From Thermohalobaculum sp045106875 (lineage in GTDB: Bacteria > Pseudomonadota > Alphaproteobacteria > Rhodobacterales > Rhodobacteraceae), in the NCBI GenBank assembly GCA_045106875.1, contig JBGCFK010000292.1, positions 1 to 18,629 of the forward strand: a stretch of DNA of 18,629 nt, written 5' to 3'. The notes below the pieces were generated by a model. That model searched no databases and was not told the DNA's origin. It was given only the letters and a program-made list of their open reading frames with translations. Of the stretch, positions 14,359 through 18,629 are shown piece by piece. Made by a program: the position numbers and the translations under genes. Position 1 is the first letter of the stretch. Every line of letters starts with the position of its first letter.

Positions 14359-17031
14359 TCATACCTTCCTTTTCCGGCCAATAACCGCATCAAGCCAGGC
14401 AAGTGCAGCGAGTGTCAGGCCGAGCGCAAGGAAGGCAAGCACACGGATCAGCCCCTCCAGCCCGCCCATGTCGATCAGAAACACTTTCGCGACCGTCAAG
14501 CCAATGACACTCATCGCGACCCGGCGGACAACGGCCGACCCTGTCTGAATCGCCCGCAGCAACAAGGCCGCCCCGGTGACCATCAAGACGACGGTATAGG
14601 TATAGAGCTCACCATCTACGACCCCGGGCACCGAAAGGTCGGGACCCTGCCATAGCCTGCGGATCTCGAGACCCGCCCAGGCAGTAGCGCTGACTGCGGC
14701 AAGCCCGAGGCTGGCAATCTGCACGTTCCTCGGAAGTCCTCGCACCAGCCAGACGATCCCACCTATCAGCACCGCCGGCAAAGCATAGGCAACCAGCAGG
14801 CTGTCGAAGACAGGCGGGCCGACAACCAGTTCTCCGAACAAGGGGAGCCGATGGGTGAGCGCTCCGATCAGGAACAGCACCCCTGCCCCGCCAAACAGCG
14901 CAGCGAGGATCCATCTTGGCTTTTGCAAGCTGTTGACGATCTGCGCGCGATAGGCCTGAACTGCGCCCGCGATCATCCAGATCATTGCATAGAGACCAAG
15001 CGCCCAATGGCTGGTGGCACCAGTTCCGTCATCCAGCAGTCGATAGATCAGGATACAAATCAGTATTCCCGGCAGCGACCATGCGGCGGACTCGACCGTG
15101 ATGATCGCTGTTGAGCGGTCTCTTTGCTTCAGACAGTGCAGCGCCAAAAACATCAGTGCGATGACCCCAATGAAGGCCAGTACAACCTCATGGAGCGGCG
15201 CCTGCAGTGCCCATACAAGCCCTGGATCGACAATCAGTCTGTAGCCGCAGACGACGACTGCTACCTGTACGAGATAGGACAGGAGCGGCAGGTTATAGCG
15301 CCGGTCGAGCCAGCTTGCCGAGAACAGGATGCTTGCGAAGGCCAAGGTCAATGCAGCTTCGGTCAGCACAATGGACAGGGCAAAGGCGATCATGTTCAGC
15401 GCACCCAGCGCATAGATCGACGGCTTCAGGCGCTGTTCCGGATCTCCTGCAAGCGCCCGTTGCGCTGCTGCGGTCAACAGCACTGCAACTGCAGCAATGT
15501 GCAGGGCCCACACCGCGTCCGAAAGCTGGGCCGCGGGCTTCCACCAAAGGGCGAGCACTATCATGATCAAGGGAGCAAAGGCCGCGGCCCCGAATGCCCA
15601 GGCCGTTGCAAAAGGACCAGATCGCGCGCTCTTCCAAGCGGCCAGCGCCGAGACTGCCATCCCGAACAACGTCAGCCACAGCAGAGTTTTCGGGCCGCCT
15701 TCCAGGAACGCGGGCTCTGCGGTTTCGAAAGCCCAGGCAACATCCAGCGATAGAAACCCGTTCATGCCGATGATACCCAGCATTGCCGCCAGAACCGGCG
15801 GAACCGCATCATCCAGAACGTCGCTGCTTTGCCAGACCGCAAGCACGAGGAACAGAACGGAAAGTGCACCCAGCGCCAGCCAGAAACCGGCAACACTCTC
15901 GCCCGCAACGACAATGGCAATTGCGACAAGGCCACCAATCCCTGCCACTGCCAGCCGCGTGGGGAATTCGGAGGCTTTGGGAAGGCCCTGGCGATGGAGT
16001 TGGTAAAACGTCATCCCGCCTTCGAACGCGGGTTTCAGCGACCGCATTGGGATTGTCATCGCCCCTGCACAAATGAGGCAGCCAAAGGCAAGCAAATGCA
16101 ACTCGTTGTTCGGCGCGGCCGTGTAAAACAGAGCCGCGCCCAGAAACACGCTGGCGAGCCCGAGCGTCGAGATCCATGCGGTGCGCTGATAGCTGTCCGT
16201 GATCAGTGCTACCCAACCGATCAGAGCAAAGTAGTAGAACAGCCAGCTTGTATCGTTTGCCTCACCACCAATTACAAATGGCGCGAGCACAGCGCAGGCG
16301 ATACCCATGATCGTAAGAAAAGCTCCATGGCGCAGACCCAACACCACTGCCGCCGTTGCGGTTGTGGCGAGCCCGGCAAACGTCACCTCGATCCCGATCA
16401 GACCGTAGAGCATGCGGGCGCCCAGAATTGCGGAGTAGAGGCATACTATGCCACCTGCGCACAACGTGCCCGGCAGCAGATCACCCAATGTTCCCGGGCC
16501 CGAGCCGCCGACGCGGCGGACACGTTCTCCGGCAAGGATCAGGGCAGCGCCCAACACCATCCCGCAAATGACACGCAGGGTCGGGGGCAGAAGGCCGTTT
16601 TCGATCCCATAGCGAACAAAGAAGATCCCGGCGAAGGTCAGCGAGAGAACCGCGACGACAGACACCCAGTTCTGGGCGAGCCATGCGCCAAGACGTTGCC
16701 GGTTTTCGGTGGTGAGGACGTAGTTCTTGCGCGGCGGCTCGCTCGGAGCGGGCCCCGGCGTCGATTGAACCGGCACCTGAACCTTGGCAGGCTCAGGTTC
16801 TGCCGTAGCGGGCAACGCTGTACGCGGCGCCGACCCACGCAGTTTGGTTTGAACGGCAATCGGTCCGGCATTTGGCTGAAAATCCGGGTCTGCCGCTCTC
16901 AAGTGCGCTTCAAGCTGGTCAATCCTTCGTGACAACCTTCTGTTCGCGCCCATCAGGAAGAACGGGGCCACAAACATCCAGATCAATGCGCCCACGATCA
17001 ACAGGGCAATCAGACCAAACATCTCGTCCAT
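14359..17031 (-). CDS. DUF2339 large polytopic inner-membrane protein
   Basis: The product is 890 residues and belongs to the DUF2339 family of unknown function. A first membrane helix (about 5-27) is followed by a short coiled segment (RRLSRRIDQLEAHLRAADP, 31-49). A Pro/Ala-rich cytoplasmic or periplasmic linker follows (about 50-105), then the conserved family entry AWLAQNWVSVVAVLSLTFAG (116-135). The rest is almost continuous hydrophobic helices, more than twenty, with short Arg/Lys or Trp-rich loops. No catalytic motif is visible. The start at 17031 is preferred to the ATG nine codons upstream because AAAGGA lies 6 bases before it. It is 87 bases downstream of a LuxR-type gene on the same strand. 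Confidence 0.9.
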   Translation of the reverse strand: MDEMFGLIALLIVGALIWMFVAPFFLMGANRRLSRRIDQLEAHLRAADPDFQPNAGPIAVQTKLRGSAPRTALPATAEPEPAKVQVPVQSTPGPAPSEPPRKNYVLTTENRQRLGAWLAQNWVSVVAVLSLTFAGIFFVRYGIENGLLPPTLRVICGMVLGAALILAGERVRRVGGSGPGTLGDLLPGTLCAGGIVCLYSAILGARMLYGLIGIEVTFAGLATTATAAVVLGLRHGAFLTIMGIACAVLAPFVIGGEANDTSWLFYYFALIGWVALITDSYQRTAWISTLGLASVFLGAALFYTAAPNNELHLLAFGCLICAGAMTIPMRSLKPAFEGGMTFYQLHRQGLPKASEFPTRLAVAGIGGLVAIAIVVAGESVAGFWLALGALSVLFLVLAVWQSSDVLDDAVPPVLAAMLGIIGMNGFLSLDVAWAFETAEPAFLEGGPKTLLWLTLFGMAVSALAAWKSARSGPFATAWAFGAAAFAPLIMIVLALWWKPAAQLSDAVWALHIAAVAVLLTAAAQRALAGDPEQRLKPSIYALGALNMIAFALSIVLTEAALTLAFASILFSASWLDRRYNLPLLSYLVQVAVVVCGYRLIVDPGLVWALQAPLHEVVLAFIGVIALMFLALHCLKQRDRSTAIITVESAAWSLPGILICILIYRLLDDGTGATSHWALGLYAMIWMIAGAVQAYRAQIVNSLQKPRWILAALFGGAGVLFLIGALTHRLPLFGELVVGPPVFDSLLVAYALPAVLIGGIVWLVRGLPRNVQIASLGLAAVSATAWAGLEIRRLWQGPDLSVPGVVDGELYTYTVVLMVTGAALLLRAIQTGSAVVRRVAMSVIGLTVAKVFLIDMGGLEGLIRVLAFLALGLTLAALAWLDAVIGRKRKV

Positions 17032-17063
17032 AGCGGTTCCTTTCCCGAAACAACTCACTCAAC

Positions 17064-17092
17064 TTGCGGGAAGTCTTGCATAGTTTCCGCAA
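17064..17092. other. Stem-loop between the LuxR-type and DUF2339 genes
   Basis: TTGCGGGAA (17064-17072) and TTTCCGCAA (17084-17092) pair over nine positions with one G-U, around an 11-base loop. It lies in the 87-base gap between the two minus-strand genes. No T-run follows, so it may be an operator or a partial terminator instead of a full stop signal. Confidence 0.35.
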
Positions 17093-17118
17093 ACGTAAAC
17101 TGTGGAATCACACAGGCC

Positions 17119-17871
17119 TCAGAGCTGCCCCTGCTGGGTCGCAATCACTGCTGCCTGCAATGTAGTCGCAACGCCCAGCCGCTCGCGCGCCGCCTTCAGA
17201 TGGGTTTCGATGGTCCGCCGATGGACGGCCAACAACGTGGCCATTTCCTCGGTCGTCTTGCCATCGACTGTAAGACGCAGGATTTCGATTTGCCGCTCGG
17301 TCAACGCGTGACCCAGAGGGATATTGCGCATCTGAGACGCCGCCAGCTCGAAAAGTTGCAAATGTGGAATGATCCGGTCCTGCTGGGCAGCCCATATCCG
17401 GTCTGCATCGTCCTGCTTCAGCCCGGCCCGAAAGCAAAGCCCGAAACCCGAGCGTACCTGATTGGACAGGATCGGGTTGGCATAGGTGATGCCTGCGACG
17501 AGGCCGTGCTCGCGCATGCCCAGGTGAATTGCCTCCTCCTGCGCGGTCATGGTCCCGGCAAGATATCTGTCGCGGTTCACGCGCCAGCTGATAGCGCCTG
17601 TATTCTCCAGTGCCCAGCGGATCGTGTGGTTCATGACATAGCCGCCAAGATCCACGAACAACCTGTCTGCTTCGGCGCCATATGTTGAGAACCAAGTCAG
17701 CCTGAAGCGATTGTGGAAGCTCTGAGCATCAGCAATCGGTTTTCGCGCATAGAAAATCCGGTCAACGTCATAGCACCTCAGTGCACTGCACAGACGCGAC
17801 CAGCAGACCGCCAGATCGTCTGTTTGGCCCATATCAGCCATCGCAGCCTGAAAATCAGATGCTGTGTCCAT
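17119..17871 (-). CDS. LuxR-type transcriptional regulator, probably a solo that does not bind a standard acyl-homoserine lactone
   Basis: The product is 250 residues, the normal LuxR/TraR size. The N-terminal part (about 15-175) aligns in layout with the autoinducer-binding domain (TWFSTYGAEADRLF, 59-72, and the later AISW, 93-96). The C-terminal LuxR helix-turn-helix is at about 188-245 (LTERQIEILRLTVDGKTTEE, then HRRTIETHLKAARERLG). In TraR-like proteins the ligand pocket needs an Asp-Pro pair just after the W-x3-Y motif; here that position reads DLGGYVMNH, so the pair appears lost. No luxI-type synthase gene is in the window. The start at 17871 has only a weak ribosome binding site. It is divergent from the molybdenum enzyme gene and upstream of DUF2339, so either could be its target. 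Confidence 0.85.
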   Translation of the reverse strand: MDTASDFQAAMADMGQTDDLAVCWSRLCSALRCYDVDRIFYARKPIADAQSFHNRFRLTWFSTYGAEADRLFVDLGGYVMNHTIRWALENTGAISWRVNRDRYLAGTMTAQEEAIHLGMREHGLVAGITYANPILSNQVRSGFGLCFRAGLKQDDADRIWAAQQDRIIPHLQLFELAASQMRNIPLGHALTERQIEILRLTVDGKTTEEMATLLAVHRRTIETHLKAARERLGVATTLQAAVIATQQGQL

Positions 17872-17989
17872 CTTTCAGCGATAATATGTTTTACCTCAGA
17901 TTGAAAACCTCCGCCTCGCACTTCGCCAGAGCAGATGTTTGCTGCGAGAGTATGCTACCCAATCTCAAGACGGCCACGGACAAGGGTTT

Positions 17990-17993
17990 GGAG
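17990..17993 (+). promoter_or_regulatory. Ribosome binding site deciding the start at 18000
   Basis: GGAG lies 6 bases before the ATG at 18000. The in-frame ATG at 17952 would add 16 residues unlike the family N-terminus and has a worse-spaced site. Confidence 0.55.
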
Positions 17994-17999
17994 CAGCGG

Positions 18000-18629
18000 A
18001 TGGATCACCCAGTATCGAAAATAGGCGATGCCCCGAAGCGCCGTGAAGATATCAGGTTTTTAACCGGCCAGGGTGCCTATCTGGATGATCTGACCTTCGA
18101 TGGCTTGTGTCATGCAGTGTTCCTTCGATCGCCCCATGCGCATGCTCGGATAATCTCTGTCGACACCTCGGCTGCGCGCAAGGCTGCAGGTGTGATTGCG
18201 GTCCTGACCATCGAGGATGTGAAGGCAGATGGGCTTTCTCCCTTGATGATGAGCGCAGTCGAGAACCCCAAGACCGGCACACCGTTCAAATTCCTGCCGC
18301 AGCCATTGCTGGCCGATGGAGTTGTTCGCCATGTCGGGGAACCCGTGGCTATGGTGATTGCCGAGACCATCGAGCTTGGCCTCGACGCACTAGAGCTGAT
18401 CGACATCGTATTCACCCAGCTTGATGTGGTCACAACCCCCGATGCTGCCCGGGCACCCGGTGCGCCGATACTGTCTAACAATGCTCCGGACAATATCTGC
18501 CTGGACGAGCACTATGGAGACCGCAATGCAGTTGCCAGCGCGATGCGTAGCGCGACCCATGTTGTCGAACTGCCGGTGGAAAATCCCCGCATCTCCACAA
18601 ACCCCATGGAGCCGCGCGGTGTAATCGGC
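18000..18629 (+). CDS. Xanthine/CO dehydrogenase family molybdopterin-binding large subunit (N-terminal part, runs off window)
   Basis: The first 210 residues are present, out of roughly 760-800 in the family. The start KIGDAPKRREDIRFLTGQGA (7-26), the block LRSPHAHARIISVDTSAA (42-59), HVGEPVAMVIAET (111-123) and ENPRISTNPMEPRG (194-207) are the typical N-terminal marks of CoxL-like and aldehyde-oxidase-like subunits. These hold the molybdenum cofactor and act with FAD and 2Fe-2S subunits on aldehydes, purines or CO. The active-site loop that would separate true CO dehydrogenase from the others lies beyond the window. No small or medium subunit gene lies upstream; the neighbour is a divergent LuxR-type regulator 128 bases away. 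The partners, if any, must be downstream. Confidence 0.85.
   Translation, partial: MDHPVSKIGDAPKRREDIRFLTGQGAYLDDLTFDGLCHAVFLRSPHAHARIISVDTSAARKAAGVIAVLTIEDVKADGLSPLMMSAVENPKTGTPFKFLPQPLLADGVVRHVGEPVAMVIAETIELGLDALELIDIVFTQLDVVTTPDAARAPGAPILSNNAPDNICLDEHYGDRNAVASAMRSATHVVELPVENPRISTNPMEPRGVIG

Noticed and set aside
17915..17948. CTCGCA...TGCGAG inverted repeat in the LuxR/molybdoenzyme promoter as a lux box
   Set aside because: The arms are only 6 bases and 22 bases apart, unlike the compact 18-20 bp lux-type box.

Overview
The window looks like a chromosomal segment from an alphaproteobacterium, most likely a Rhodobacterales (Roseobacter-type) organism. This is inferred from the high-GC codon use, the lysC-ptsP gene pair, the family resemblance of most proteins, and the type of IS3 remnant. 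No RNA gene, CRISPR array or intact mobile element was found.

Layout. Positions 1-2712 (minus strand) hold a glycolate oxidase operon, glcD-glcE-glcF, with coding overlaps; glcF runs off the left edge. A 23-bp inverted repeat lies just upstream of glcD. Next come a small unknown exported protein (2878-3291, minus), ptsP (3431-5686, minus) and lysC (5737-6984, minus). A 95-residue coiled-coil protein (7247-7534, plus) is divergent from lysC. Positions 7634-9703 hold a divergent pair from the quinoprotein-associated relay families: a zinc metallohydrolase (minus, GTG start) and an exported SoxY-SoxZ fusion carrier (plus). No PQQ dehydrogenase is visible here.

Positions 9704-13311 are a decayed accessory region built around an L-idonate/gluconate module. 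It contains an IS3-family transposase remnant, intact L-idonate 5-dehydrogenase (minus) divergent from a gluconate 5-dehydrogenase-like SDR (plus), and a frameshifted fragment of a beta-hydroxyacid dehydrogenase. A broken MalG-type sugar ABC permease on the opposite strand follows, and then a LacI-family regulator. A perfect 16-bp palindrome in the divergent promoter recurs with one arm mismatch just upstream of the LacI gene, so this regulator probably controls both the catabolic genes and itself.

The right end carries a large polytopic DUF2339 membrane protein (14359-17031, minus) convergent with the LacI gene. Upstream of it on the same strand is a LuxR-type regulator (17119-17871). Divergent from that regulator is the 5' part of a molybdopterin-binding large subunit of the xanthine/CO dehydrogenase family, which runs off the right edge.

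How the genes work together. Glycolate oxidation (glcDEF) is a self-contained catabolic unit. The idonate module would convert L-idonate to 5-ketogluconate and then D-gluconate, but its neighbouring transporter and third dehydrogenase are dead genes. The most interesting items are the orphan SoxYZ-like/metallohydrolase pair, the LuxR protein that appears to lack the acyl-homoserine-lactone binding residues, and the two-site LacI operator system beside pseudogenes. I did not find a convincing entirely new system; the unknowns are small or single genes.
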